Source: Streptomyces hyderabadensis
GTDB lineage: Bacteria > Actinomycetota > Actinomycetes > Streptomycetales > Streptomycetaceae
Direction: 5' to 3'
NCBI RefSeq assembly: GCF_020404845.1
Contig: NZ_JAIOJZ010000029.1
Location: 30,672-94,671 of the forward strand
DNA: 64,000 nucleotides
The notes beneath the pieces were generated by a model. The model was not told where the DNA came from, did no database searches, and worked only from the letters and a program-made list of their open reading frames with translations. Every line of letters begins with the position of its first letter. Position 1 is the first letter of the stretch. Both the position numbers and the translations under genes were made by a program. This document shows positions 9,235 to 17,248 of the stretch, piece after piece.

Positions 9235-9774
9235 CTACTCGATGCCCTGGCTCTCCTCCAGGTAGGCGAGCGCGCCGACCGGCTCCTCGGCGAAGAACAC
9301 CAGCTCGGTGAGGGGGCGGGGCAGGAAGCCCTCGTCCTCCATGCGGCGGAACTGCTCCCTGAGGCCGTCGTAGAAGCCCGCGGTGTTGAGCAGGACGACC
9401 GGCTTGTCGGTGTGCCCGTGCTTCTTCAGCTCCAGGATCTCGGTGGCCTCGTCGAGGGTGCCGGTGCCGCCCACCATGATGACCACGGCGTCGGCCTTCT
9501 CCAGCAGCAGCCGCTTGCGCTCGGCCAGGTCCTTGGCGATCACCATCTCGTCGGCGCCCTCGCGCGCCTTGGCCGCCAGGAAGTCCACCGAGACGCCGAG
9601 CAGCCGTCCGCCGGCCTCCTGCACGCCGTCGGCGACCACCTTCATCAGGCCGACGTCGGAGCCGCCCCAGACCAGGGTGTGCCCGCCCTTGCCGAGCAGT
9701 TCGGCGAACTCCTCGGCGGGGCGCGTGTAGCGCTCGTCGAGGTCGGCGGCGGAGAGGAAGACGCAGATGTTCAT
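9235..9774 (-). CDS. LOG-like (TIGR00730) Rossmann-fold nucleotide hydrolase
   Basis: A 179-residue protein of the LOG/lysine-decarboxylase-like family. Characterised members remove ribose phosphate from cytokinin riboside monophosphates or other nucleoside monophosphates. The family core PGGxGTxxE appears here as VGGTGTLDE, with the first proline replaced by valine but the Gly, Thr and Glu residues kept; an upstream ERKRLL supplies the conserved Arg. The ATG at 9774 begins MNICVFLSAADLDERY; open frame above it is antisense to the next gene. First gene of a pair with the SDR. Confidence 0.85.
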   Translation of the reverse strand: MNICVFLSAADLDERYTRPAEEFAELLGKGGHTLVWGGSDVGLMKVVADGVQEAGGRLLGVSVDFLAAKAREGADEMVIAKDLAERKRLLLEKADAVVIMVGGTGTLDEATEILELKKHGHTDKPVVLLNTAGFYDGLREQFRRMEDEGFLPRPLTELVFFAEEPVGALAYLEESQGIE

Positions 9775-9870
9775 GGCCTCCACCGTACGGCCCGGTCCGG
9801 AGGGGAAGAACCCGGACTCCGGGGACGCTGTAGTGACGTGACGCAGACCACTGCCACCAGGAGGACGACC

Positions 9871-10212
9871 GTGACCAAGGGACTCAAGGGACTCAAGGGA
9901 CACGTCATCACCGTCGAGCCGAGCGACCGGCACGTGCGCGTGGTGCACGGCGGGCAGGTGCTCGCGGAGAGCGACGACGCGTTGGTGCTGCACGAGACGG
10001 GCTGCCCCGACCGGTACTACCTCCCGGCCGACGACGTACGCCTCGACCTGCTGAAGCCGTCCGGCACGACCACCCACTGCCCGTTCAAGGGCGACGCGTC
10101 CTACTGGTCGCTGCCGGACGCGGCGGACCTGGTCTGGGCCTACCCGGACCCGAAGCCGGAGGTCGCCGAGATCAAGGACCACCTCTGTTTCTACGAAGTC
10201 GAGGTGTCCTGA
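9871..10212 (+). CDS. DUF427 protein
   Basis: A 113-residue protein matching DUF427, a small beta-rich domain of unknown function often found beside redox or stress genes. Recognisable are HVRVVHGGQVLAES, the YYLPADDVR segment and SYWSLPDAADLVWAYPDP. The GTG at 9871 is chosen because AGGAGG stands six bases upstream. The N-terminus contains a short tandem repeat (KGLKGLKG), also visible as repeated ggactcaag in the DNA. It is divergent from the LOG-like gene. Confidence 0.85.
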   Translation: MTKGLKGLKGHVITVEPSDRHVRVVHGGQVLAESDDALVLHETGCPDRYYLPADDVRLDLLKPSGTTTHCPFKGDASYWSLPDAADLVWAYPDPKPEVAEIKDHLCFYEVEVS

Positions 10213-10249
10213 GCGATGAATCACCTGCCGTAGGGCAGTCTGCACAGGC

Positions 10250-11029
10250 ATGGAGAAGACGACTGTTTCGCGCGACGGCACCCGCATCGCCTACACCCGC
10301 TCGGGGCGGGGACCGGGTGTCGTGCTCGTCAGCGGCGCCATGTCGACCGGTGCCACGATGGCGCCGCTGGCCGCCGAGCTGTCGGACCGTTTCGACGTCA
10401 CGGTGTACGACCGCCGGGGGCGCGGCGAGAGCGGCGACACGGCGCCCTACGCGGTGGAACGCGAGATCGAGGACCTGGCGGCGCTGATCGAGACGGTGGG
10501 CGGCGAGGTCTCGCTGTACGGCATGTCGTCGGGCGGCGCGCTGGTGCTGCGGGCGGCGGCGAGCGGCCTGCCGGTGCGCCGGGTCGCCGTGTACGAGGTG
10601 CCGTACGCGATGGACGACGCCGCCGCGCGGGCCGCGGCCGAGTACACCGAGCGCCTGACCGAGGTGCTGGGGCAGGGGCGGCGGGGCGACGCGGTGGAGC
10701 TGTTCCTGCGGCACACGGGGCTGGGCGAGGAGATGATCCGGGGTGCCCGGCAGTCTCCCATGTGGGCGGGGATGGAGTCGCTGGCGCCGAGTCTTGCGTA
10801 CGACGCCGCCGTGCTGGGCGACAGCCGGGTGCCCGCGTCCGCGATCGCGTCGATCTCCGCTCCCCTGCTGGTCCTCGCGGGCGGCGCGAGCGACGCGTGG
10901 TGGCACGAGGCCGCCCGCGCGATCGCGGACGCCGCCCCGGAGGGCACCTACGGCACCGTGGACCGGCAGACCCACATGGTGGAGCCGGGCGTGCTGGCGC
11001 CGGTGCTGGCGGAGTTCCTGGCGGGGTGA
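10250..11029 (+). CDS. alpha/beta-hydrolase
   Basis: A 259-residue alpha/beta-hydrolase fold protein. The nucleophile elbow is GMSSG (Ser93), and the acid/base end is QTHMVEPG near the C-terminus with the likely catalytic His. Substrate unknown. It follows the DUF427 gene by 37 bases on the same strand and converges on mnmA with a 43-base gap. Confidence 0.88.
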   Translation: MEKTTVSRDGTRIAYTRSGRGPGVVLVSGAMSTGATMAPLAAELSDRFDVTVYDRRGRGESGDTAPYAVEREIEDLAALIETVGGEVSLYGMSSGGALVLRAAASGLPVRRVAVYEVPYAMDDAAARAAAEYTERLTEVLGQGRRGDAVELFLRHTGLGEEMIRGARQSPMWAGMESLAPSLAYDAAVLGDSRVPASAIASISAPLLVLAGGASDAWWHEAARAIADAAPEGTYGTVDRQTHMVEPGVLAPVLAEFLAG

Positions 11030-11072
11030 GCCGGCGCCGTCGAGGTCGCCCCCGGGTGTCCGGGCCGACGGG

Positions 11073-12203
11073 TCAGGCCGCGCCGGCCGTCGCGCGCGTG
11101 GTGGACGCGATCGTCGCCGAGCCCACCACGCGGGTGCCGTCGTACAGCACGATCGCTTGCCCGGGGGCGACGCCGCGGACCGGCTCGGTGAAGGTCACCT
11201 CCAGGGTGCCGTCGACCAGTTCGGCGCGGACCTCGGTCTCGCCGCCGTGGGCGCGGAGCTGGGCGGTGTAGGTGCCGGGGCCGGTGGGGGCGGCGCCGCA
11301 CCAGCGGGGCTTGATCGCGCGCAGGGCGTCGACGTCGAGCGCCTCGGCCGGACCGACCGTCACCGTGTTGTCGACCGGGGAGATGTCCAGGACGTAGCGG
11401 GGCTTGCCGTCGGGGGCCGGGGTGCCGATCCTGAGGCCCTTGCGCTGGCCGATGGTGTAGCCGTAGGCGCCCTCGTGGGTGCCCAGCCGGTTGCCCGCCT
11501 CGTCGACGATGTCGCCCTCGGCCTTGCCGAGGCGCTTGGCGAGGAAGCCCTGGGTGTCGCCGTCGGCGATGAAGCAGATGTCGTGCGAGTCGGGCTTCTT
11601 GGCCACCGCCAGGCCCCGGCGCTCGGCCTCCGCGCGGATCTCGTCCTTGGTGGTGACCGTGTCGCCGAGCGGGAACATCGCGTGGGCGAGCTGGCGGTCG
11701 TCGAGGACGCCGAGGACGTAGCTCTGGTCCTTGGCCATGTCGGAGGCGCGGTGCAGCTCGCGGGTGCCGTCCTCGCGCAGGATCACCTGGGCGTAGTGAC
11801 CGGTGCAGACGGCGTCGAAGCCGAGCGCGAGGGCCTTGTCGAGGAGGGCCGCGAACTTGATCTTCTCGTTGCAGCGCAGGCACGGGTTGGGGGTGCGGCC
11901 GGCCTCGTACTCGGCGACGAAGTCCTCGACCACGTCCTCGCGGAAGCGGTCGGCGAGGTCCCACACGTAGAACGGGATGCCGATGACGTCGGCGGCGCGG
12001 CGGGCGTCCCGCGAGTCCTCGATGGTGCAGCAGCCCCGGGCGCCCGTGCGGAAGGACTGCGGGTTGGCGGAGAGCGCCAGGTGGACGCCGGTCACGTCGT
12101 GCCCCGCCTCGGCCGCGCGGGCGGCGGCGACGGCGGAGTCGACTCCGCCCGACATGGCGGCGAGGACGCGGAGGGGACGGGTGCGCTGCGGGGTCTCAGT
12201 CAT
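11073..12203 (-). CDS. mnmA: tRNA-specific 2-thiouridylase
   Basis: MnmA thiolates U34 of tRNAs for Glu, Gln and Lys, using sulfur that starts at a cysteine desulfurase. The 376-residue protein has the PP-loop SGGVDS (18-23) and both functional cysteines, Cys108 in NPCLRC and Cys210 in SHDICF. The ATG at 12203 has GGAGG four bases upstream. The likely sulfur donor gene lies 0.8 kb away on the same strand, separated only by a divergently oriented amidase gene. Confidence 0.97.
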   Translation of the reverse strand: MTETPQRTRPLRVLAAMSGGVDSAVAAARAAEAGHDVTGVHLALSANPQSFRTGARGCCTIEDSRDARRAADVIGIPFYVWDLADRFREDVVEDFVAEYEAGRTPNPCLRCNEKIKFAALLDKALALGFDAVCTGHYAQVILREDGTRELHRASDMAKDQSYVLGVLDDRQLAHAMFPLGDTVTTKDEIRAEAERRGLAVAKKPDSHDICFIADGDTQGFLAKRLGKAEGDIVDEAGNRLGTHEGAYGYTIGQRKGLRIGTPAPDGKPRYVLDISPVDNTVTVGPAEALDVDALRAIKPRWCGAAPTGPGTYTAQLRAHGGETEVRAELVDGTLEVTFTEPVRGVAPGQAIVLYDGTRVVGSATIASTTRATAGAA

Positions 12204-12263
12204 AACCCCTCCAGAGTACGGGGAGGCGGGAACCGGAGCGCGCGAGTATGCGTTGAAGATCGC

Positions 12264-13007
12264 ATGGGGGCGAAGCAGGGATCCACGAGCGGGTCCACAC
12301 CGGGCGGGTCCGCGGGTGGCGGGTCCACGAGCGGCGGCTCGGCGGACGGCGACCGGCGCATCGGCCGCCGCGCGCTGATCGTCGGCGGTGCGGCGGCGGC
12401 CGTGGGCACCGGTGTGCTGGCCCGCGACGAGCTGGCCCGGCTGTGGTGGCGGCTGCCGGGCGTCGAGCGGCCGCGTGAGGAGGGCGTGGTCGACTACGCG
12501 GGCGCCCGCTGGGTGGCTGCGTCGGACGCGAACTGGCGGCGGGCGGACCGGCCGGACGACTTCGGCATCGACATGGTGATCGTCCATGTCACGCAGGGCA
12601 GTTTCGACAGCGCGGTGCGGGCCTTCCAGGACCCGGGCCACCAGGCGGCCGCGCACTACATCGTCGGGCAGGACGGGCGCGTCACCCAGATGATCCGCGA
12701 GCTGGACGTGGCGTACCACGCGGGCAACCGCGACTACAACGAACGCAGTGTCGGCATCGAGCACGAGGGCTTCGTGGACCGCCCGCAGGACTTCACGGAC
12801 GCGATGTACGCCTCCTCCGCGCGGCTGACGGCGGGGATCTGCGCGCGGTACGACATACCCGTGGACCGCGAGCACATCCTCGGCCACGTGGAGGTGCCGG
12901 GCACCGACCACACCGACCCGGGGCCGCACTGGGACTGGGACCGGTACCTGAAGCTGGTGCGGCGGGCGGCCACGAGCGGCCCGTCGAAACCGCCGACCAA
13001 GGCCTGA
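12264..13007 (+). CDS. Tat-exported N-acetylmuramoyl-L-alanine amidase (PGRP type)
   Basis: A 247-residue protein predicted to cleave the bond between muramic acid and the peptide stem outside the cell. A Gly/Ser-rich start is followed by a twin-arginine signal (RRIGRRALIVGG) and a hydrophobic alanine-rich stretch, then an amidase_2/PGRP domain. Zinc ligands are likely the His in MVIVHVTQG and those near DHTDPGPHWDWDRY. Start at ATG 12264, 60 bases from divergent mnmA; it converges on the desulfurase gene with a 28-base gap. Tat export fits a protein folded around its metal before transport. Confidence 0.88.
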   Translation: MGAKQGSTSGSTPGGSAGGGSTSGGSADGDRRIGRRALIVGGAAAAVGTGVLARDELARLWWRLPGVERPREEGVVDYAGARWVAASDANWRRADRPDDFGIDMVIVHVTQGSFDSAVRAFQDPGHQAAAHYIVGQDGRVTQMIRELDVAYHAGNRDYNERSVGIEHEGFVDRPQDFTDAMYASSARLTAGICARYDIPVDREHILGHVEVPGTDHTDPGPHWDWDRYLKLVRRAATSGPSKPPTKA

Positions 13008-13035
13008 GCCCCGACGTCGGCACTCGCGGCGGCGC

Positions 13036-14205
13036 CTACGACAGCCCGGCCGCCCTGGCCCGCTCCACCGCGGGGCCGATCGCCTTGGCCAGCGCCTCCA
13101 CGTCGGCCTCGGTCGAGGTGTGGCCGAGCGAGAAGCGCAGGGTGCCGCGGGCCAGGTCGGGGTCGGTTCCGGTGGCCAGCAGGACGTGGCTGGGCTGGGC
13201 GACCCCCGCGGTGCAGGCGGAGCCGGTGGAGCACTCGATGCCCTGGGCGTCGAGCAGCAGGAGGAGCGAGTCGCCCTCGCAGCCCGGGAAGGTGAAGTGG
13301 GCGTTGGCCGGCAGGCGGCCCCCGGGCGCCGGGTCGCCGCCGAGGATGGCGTCCGGCACGGCGGTACGGACCGCCTCGACCAGGTTGTCGCGCAGGGCAC
13401 CGATCTCGCGGGCGAACCACTCGCGCTGCTCGGCGGCGAGGCGTCCGGCGACGGCGAAGGAGGCGACGGCGGGGACGTCGAGGGTGCCGGAGCGGACGTG
13501 GCGTTCCTGCCCGCCGCCGTGCAGGACGGGCACCGGGGTGTGTTCCCGGCCGAGCAGCAGCGCGCCGATGCCGTAGGGGCCGCCGATCTTGTGGCCGGAA
13601 ACGGTCATGGCGGCGAGCCCGGAGGCGGCGAAGTCGACCGGCAGCTGACCGAAGGCCTGGACCGCGTCGGCGTGCAGCGGCACGTCGAACTCGGCGGCCA
13701 CGTCGGCCAGTTCACGGATCGGCATGATCGTGCCGATCTCGTTGTTGGCCCACATCACGGTGGCGAGCGCCACGTCGGCGGGGTCGCGGGCGATGGCCTC
13801 GCGCAACGCCTCCGGGTGGACCCGGCCGTGGGCGTCGACCGGCAGGTACTCGACGGTGGCGCCCTCGTGCTCGCCGAGCCAGTGGACGGCGTCGAGGACG
13901 GCGTGGTGCTCGACGGGGCTGGCCAGGACCCGGGTGCGGGCCGGGTCGGCGTCGCGGCGGGCCCAGTACAGGCCCTTGACGGCGAGGTTGTCGGCCTCGG
14001 TGCCGCCGGAGGTCAGGACCACCTCGCTGGGACGGGCGCCGAGCGCCTCGGCGAGGGTTTCGCGGGCCTCCTCGACGGTGCGCCGTGCCCGGCGGCCGGA
14101 CGCGTGGAGGGAAGAGGCGTTGCCGGTGACGCCGAGGTGCGCGGTGAGTGCCTCGACTGCCTCGGGCAGCATCGGGGTGGTCGCGGCGTGGTCGAGGTAA
14201 GCCAT
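13036..14205 (-). CDS. cysteine desulfurase (NifS/IscS class)
   Basis: A 389-residue PLP enzyme releasing sulfur from cysteine as a persulfide. It has Lys206 in SGHKIGGPYG for PLP and the catalytic cysteine in the SACTAG loop. It probably feeds mnmA (11073-12203) and possibly other thiolation or Fe-S paths. The same desulfurase/mnmA pairing occurs in mycobacteria (Rv3025c/Rv3024c, from memory). Start ATG 14205; its promoter would lie in the 14206-14295 gap. Confidence 0.95.
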   Translation of the reverse strand: MAYLDHAATTPMLPEAVEALTAHLGVTGNASSLHASGRRARRTVEEARETLAEALGARPSEVVLTSGGTEADNLAVKGLYWARRDADPARTRVLASPVEHHAVLDAVHWLGEHEGATVEYLPVDAHGRVHPEALREAIARDPADVALATVMWANNEIGTIMPIRELADVAAEFDVPLHADAVQAFGQLPVDFAASGLAAMTVSGHKIGGPYGIGALLLGREHTPVPVLHGGGQERHVRSGTLDVPAVASFAVAGRLAAEQREWFAREIGALRDNLVEAVRTAVPDAILGGDPAPGGRLPANAHFTFPGCEGDSLLLLLDAQGIECSTGSACTAGVAQPSHVLLATGTDPDLARGTLRFSLGHTSTEADVEALAKAIGPAVERARAAGLS

Positions 14206-14295
14206 GGTGCGGCCGATTCTACGGGGCGCTTCCGCCCGGTCTCAGACCAAGGTTGGCCTCGTCGCGCGGTGGTCCGGACCCGGCGGCGAGGTGGC

Positions 14296-14589
14296 TCACA
14301 GGCTCCACGACATCGTGTTGTCGGCGGACATGAACGCCACCAGGACCAGCAGGTCGGCGACGCCCAGGCCGAGACCGAGAAGGGCCCGGCCGCGGCGGGC
14401 GGTGCCGCGCCAGAGGGCGACGCTCGCCAGGGCGATGGCGATGGGGCCGAGGAAGACGTTGAGGACGAGCAGGCCGAGCAGGCCGAGCACGAAGGACGCG
14501 ACGGCCATGCCGTCGGTGTCGTGGATGCCGGTGCGACGGGTGGTGCGGGGGCTTTCGGTGGTGCGGTGGGCCGGTGCGGTGAGCTGCAT
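14296..14589 (-). CDS. DUF4190-type small membrane protein
   Basis: A 97-residue protein with a short polar N-terminus, then GMAVASFVLGLLGL and a second hydrophobic hairpin, matching the DUF4190 pattern of two membrane segments. Function unknown. The ATG is at 14589. It lies 49 bases after a 55-codon membrane-protein gene on the same strand, and both are divergent from a TetR gene, suggesting a small repressed unit. Confidence 0.8.
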   Translation of the reverse strand: MQLTAPAHRTTESPRTTRRTGIHDTDGMAVASFVLGLLGLLVLNVFLGPIAIALASVALWRGTARRGRALLGLGLGVADLLVLVAFMSADNTMSWSL

Positions 14590-14638
14590 GGTGTTCTCCC
14601 TGCTGTGCGTCGGTGGACCGGGCGTCGGTGGAGGTGCG

Positions 14639-14806
14639 TCAGTGGGCGGAGGTGCTCCGTCGGCGGCCGTGCCGCTCGCGGAGGGCGAAGATGCCGAGCC
14701 AGACCGCGATGACCAGGCCGGCGGCGACGGAGAAGGTGAGCGGTGCGTGGGCGACGGTGCCCATGACCAGCCCGAGGAGCAGGAGTGCGACGACGAGAAA
14801 CAGCAT
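14639..14806 (-). CDS. 55-residue membrane protein
   Basis: This short open frame begins MLFLVVALLLLGLVMGTVAH and ends in a basic tail (RERHGRRRSTSAH). It has two hydrophobic segments (about 1-18 and 25-40). Third codon positions are almost all G or C, as in neighbouring genes, which supports coding. The ribosome site is weak. It lies between the DUF4190 gene and a divergent TetR gene and is probably the first gene of that unit. I do not recognise a family. Confidence 0.65.
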   Translation of the reverse strand: MLFLVVALLLLGLVMGTVAHAPLTFSVAAGLVIAVWLGIFALRERHGRRRSTSAH

Positions 14807-14844
14807 GGAGCGGATCCCCCAGACTTCGGTGAACGGTTGTGGTT

Positions 14845-14915
14845 ACAGTTGTTCACTGACTTCTCAGTCTAGCGCGCCGCACGGCTTTTCAATTCCAGAG
14901 AACAGTTGTTAACTG
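14845..14915. promoter_or_regulatory. paired TetR operator-like sites
   Basis: ACAGTTGTTCACTG (14845-14858) and ACAGTTGTTAACTG (14902-14915) differ at one base and lie in the gap between the 55-residue membrane-protein gene and the TetR gene. The second contains the palindrome CAGTTGTTAACTG and ends six bases before the TetR start, so binding there should block the TetR gene itself. Confidence 0.6.
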
Positions 14916-14921
14916 CATGGC

Positions 14922-15548
14922 ATGAGTCACACCCCCGGCGTTCGACAGGCGCAGAAGCAGAAGACCCGGCAGGCGCTCCTGGACGCGGCGCTCGGCCTGC
15001 TGGAGGAGCAGAGCCTGAGCAGCCTGGGACTGCGCGAGGTCACCCGTGCCGTGGGCGTCGCTCCGACCGCCTTCTACCGGCACTTCCACTCCACGGCGGA
15101 CCTCGGTGTGGCGCTGGTCGAGGAAGCGCTGGGCAGCCTGCACCCGATGATCCGGACCACGATGGCACCGGCCGAGGACGACGACGAACGCATCGCCCGC
15201 GCGGTGGAGTTGATCGCCGGGCATGTGGCCGCACACCCGGCCCACGTCCGCTTCGTCGCCCGCGAGCGGCACGGCGGGGTGCAGCCGGTACGCCGGGCCA
15301 TACGGGAGCAACTGGCGCGGTTCGCCGAGGAGGTGCAGGCCGAGCTGGCCACGGACGCGTCGGCGGCGGGCTGGAGCGAGACCGACCTGCGGATGCTGGC
15401 GGGGCTCTACGTCGACCAGATGCTGATCACGGCCTCCCTCTTCCTGGAGACGCTGGACGCCCCGGAAGACGAACGCCGCCGGGCCGTCGAGACGGCACGG
15501 CGGCAACTGCGGCTGATCAGCGTCGGCCGCAGACACTGGCTGGACTGA
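14922..15548 (+). CDS. TetR-family transcriptional regulator
   Basis: A 208-residue regulator with a basic N-terminus and a helix-turn-helix at about residues 33-60 (LREVTRAVGVAPTAFYRHF), the form seen in FabR-like TetR proteins that sense acyl chains. The C-terminal half is helical with LYVDQMLITASLFLETLDAP. It is divergent from the two small membrane-protein genes across a gap with two near-identical operator-like sites. The lipid link is family-level inference only. Confidence 0.88.
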   Translation: MSHTPGVRQAQKQKTRQALLDAALGLLEEQSLSSLGLREVTRAVGVAPTAFYRHFHSTADLGVALVEEALGSLHPMIRTTMAPAEDDDERIARAVELIAGHVAAHPAHVRFVARERHGGVQPVRRAIREQLARFAEEVQAELATDASAAGWSETDLRMLAGLYVDQMLITASLFLETLDAPEDERRRAVETARRQLRLISVGRRHWLD

Positions 15549-15560
15549 GCGGCCCCCGGG

Positions 15561-16421
15561 TCAGCCGAGCCGGACCCGGGCCAGCTGGCGGGACTGGGCG
15601 ACCAGGCGGTCGGCGCTGTCCCAGACCTCGGCATCCTCCTCCAGGAAGCCGCCGGCGAGGTTGCGCGTGGTGATGGCGACCCGCAGCGGGCCCGGCGCCG
15701 GCCGGCACCGCACGTGCGCGGTCAGCTCGACCGTCGGCACCCAGCCCTTGAGCCCCAGCTCGAAGGCGGTCGGGGGCAGCGCGTCCACCGCGAGGAGCAG
15801 CGAGAGCGGGTCGGCGTCCCGGCCGTCGGCGAGGCCGAACCAGGCCCGCATCTCGCCCCGGCCCGAGGGCTGCCCAAGCGCCCAGCCCAGGGTGGCGGGG
15901 TCGAGCTTGAGCATCAGCCGGTCGGTGATGGCCGAGCTGCCCTCGACGGGGGCCGGGCCGTCCTCCGGGCCGAAGCACTGGTCCATCGGCGGGATCACGG
16001 GCGGCTTCGCCGAGGTCCGGACGTCGTCCGGCAGCGCGTCGAGGTCGCCGTAGGACGCGAGGACGCGGATGCGCTCGACCTCGTTGCCCTCGTCGTCGTA
16101 CTGGAAGAGGGAGGCTTGGCCGGTGGAGAGGGTGCGGCCGGTGCGGACGGTCTCGGTGCGCACCACCGCCGGGCCCGGCCGGGAGGCGGTGAGGTAGTGC
16201 GCCGAGATGGTGAAGGGGTCGGGGTGCGGGAGCGCGTCGCCGAGGGCCCGGCCCAGGACGGCCAGCAGATACCCGCCGTTGACGGCGTTGATGATCGTCC
16301 AGCCGGCCGACAGGTCGAGGTCGTAGACGCCGGGGGCGCGTCGGGTGACGGCGGTGTCCCGGTCGAACTCGCTGGCGCCGATGGTGGCCCGTACGGCCGC
16401 TGCGGAGGCTGCTTCTGGCAT
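15561..16421 (-). CDS. acyl-CoA thioesterase-like double-hotdog protein
   Basis: A 286-residue protein of the TesB-like thioesterase superfamily. The first hotdog carries WTIINAVNGGYLLAVLGRAL and the ISAHYLTASRPGPAVV segment; the second has WVPTVELTAHVRCRPAPGPL. Predicted to hydrolyse acyl-CoA thioesters in the cytoplasm; chain length unknown. Start ATG 16421; the frame remains open upstream only as a continuation across the MerR gene region. It lies 25 bases after the MerR-family gene on the same strand. Confidence 0.8.
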   Translation of the reverse strand: MPEAASAAAVRATIGASEFDRDTAVTRRAPGVYDLDLSAGWTIINAVNGGYLLAVLGRALGDALPHPDPFTISAHYLTASRPGPAVVRTETVRTGRTLSTGQASLFQYDDEGNEVERIRVLASYGDLDALPDDVRTSAKPPVIPPMDQCFGPEDGPAPVEGSSAITDRLMLKLDPATLGWALGQPSGRGEMRAWFGLADGRDADPLSLLLAVDALPPTAFELGLKGWVPTVELTAHVRCRPAPGPLRVAITTRNLAGGFLEEDAEVWDSADRLVAQSRQLARVRLG

Positions 16422-16446
16422 GACTGCACGGTACAACAGGAAACTA

Positions 16447-17199
16447 CTAAGCGGTAGCTTTCCGCGTCCGTTCCCGTGCGCGCAGATACGCGTCCAGTTC
16501 CGCCGCGCCGGCCACCATCGCCCTGCCACGGGCGGTCACCCGGTCGCGCCACTCGTGCAGGGCGGGCTCCAGCGGCTCCACTCCCCCGGCCGACCTGACC
16601 TGGGCGACGACCGCCGCGATCCGCTCCAGCGGGTAGCCGCCCCGCCTGAGCTGGCGGGCGAGGCGGGCGTCCCGGACGTCGGCCTCGTCGTAACGGCGGT
16701 ATCCGGTCACCGGGTCGCGCCGCGGGCGCAGCAGGCCGGCCCGCTCCCACTTGCGCAGGGTCGCGGGCCGGATGCCCAGCTCCGCCGCGAGCGCCCCGAT
16801 GAACCCGCCGGCGGCCCCGGGCACCGCCCCGGCCGCCTCGGGCACCAGGTCGCGCAGCGCACCCTGCACGGTCTCCAGCGTCCGCCGGTCGTCGAGCAGC
16901 CGGGCGTGGCTCTCGTCGATCAACCGGAGCGCTTCGTCCACCGCGCCGTCGTTCACCTCCCGCAGCACCGCCGCCGCCGTCCGGTGGCCGTGGCCCGCCA
17001 GCAGGGCGAGGAACGCGGCCAGGGCGTGGGCGTGCAGCGGAGTGTAGACGCGGTAGCCGTGGGCCGTGCGCTCGGCGGCCGGGAGGATGCCGGCCGCCTC
17101 GTAGTTCCTGACCGCCTGTGCCGACAGACCGTGCGGACGGGCCAGGTCGACCGGCCTGAGCCGACCCCCGTTTTGAAGGTTGGCGGCCAAAGTTCCCAC
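16447..17199 (-). CDS. two-domain MerR-family regulator (TioE-like)
   Basis: A 250-residue regulator with two MerR-type DNA-recognition regions. The first is near the N-terminus (LSAQAVRNYEAAGILP). The second is at about 140-200 (IRPATLRKWERAGLLRPRR, then GYRRYDEADV). Duplicated MerR domains are typical of TioE-type regulators. The start is uncertain: GTG at 17199 sits very close to GGAGG, TTG at 17190 has wider spacing. It is divergent from an erythromycin-esterase-like gene across a perfect palindrome, so that gene and itself are its likely targets. Confidence 0.83.
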   Translation of the reverse strand: MGTLAANLQNGGRLRPVDLARPHGLSAQAVRNYEAAGILPAAERTAHGYRVYTPLHAHALAAFLALLAGHGHRTAAAVLREVNDGAVDEALRLIDESHARLLDDRRTLETVQGALRDLVPEAAGAVPGAAGGFIGALAAELGIRPATLRKWERAGLLRPRRDPVTGYRRYDEADVRDARLARQLRRGGYPLERIAAVVAQVRSAGGVEPLEPALHEWRDRVTARGRAMVAGAAELDAYLRARERTRKATA

Positions 17200-17227
17200 A
17201 CCTCCGCGGCCAGGTTTCAACCGAAGG

Positions 17228-17245
17228 TTCAACGATAGCGTTGAA
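17228..17245. promoter_or_regulatory. perfect palindrome between MerR and Ere-like genes
   Basis: TTCAACGATAGCGTTGAA has two 7-base arms around ATAG. A further half-site, TTTCAACC, lies at 17214-17221. Its right arm overlaps TAGCGT (17236-17241), a -10-like hexamer seven bases before the Ere-like ATG, so the Ere-like message may be leaderless. It probably binds the adjacent MerR protein. Confidence 0.6.
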
Positions 17246-17248
17246 TGC

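Noticed and set aside
9868..9900. Tandem ggactcaag units at the DUF427 start as a repeat element
   Set aside because: Only about two and a half short units, encoding KGLKGLKG within the gene; likely simple slippage with no further significance.
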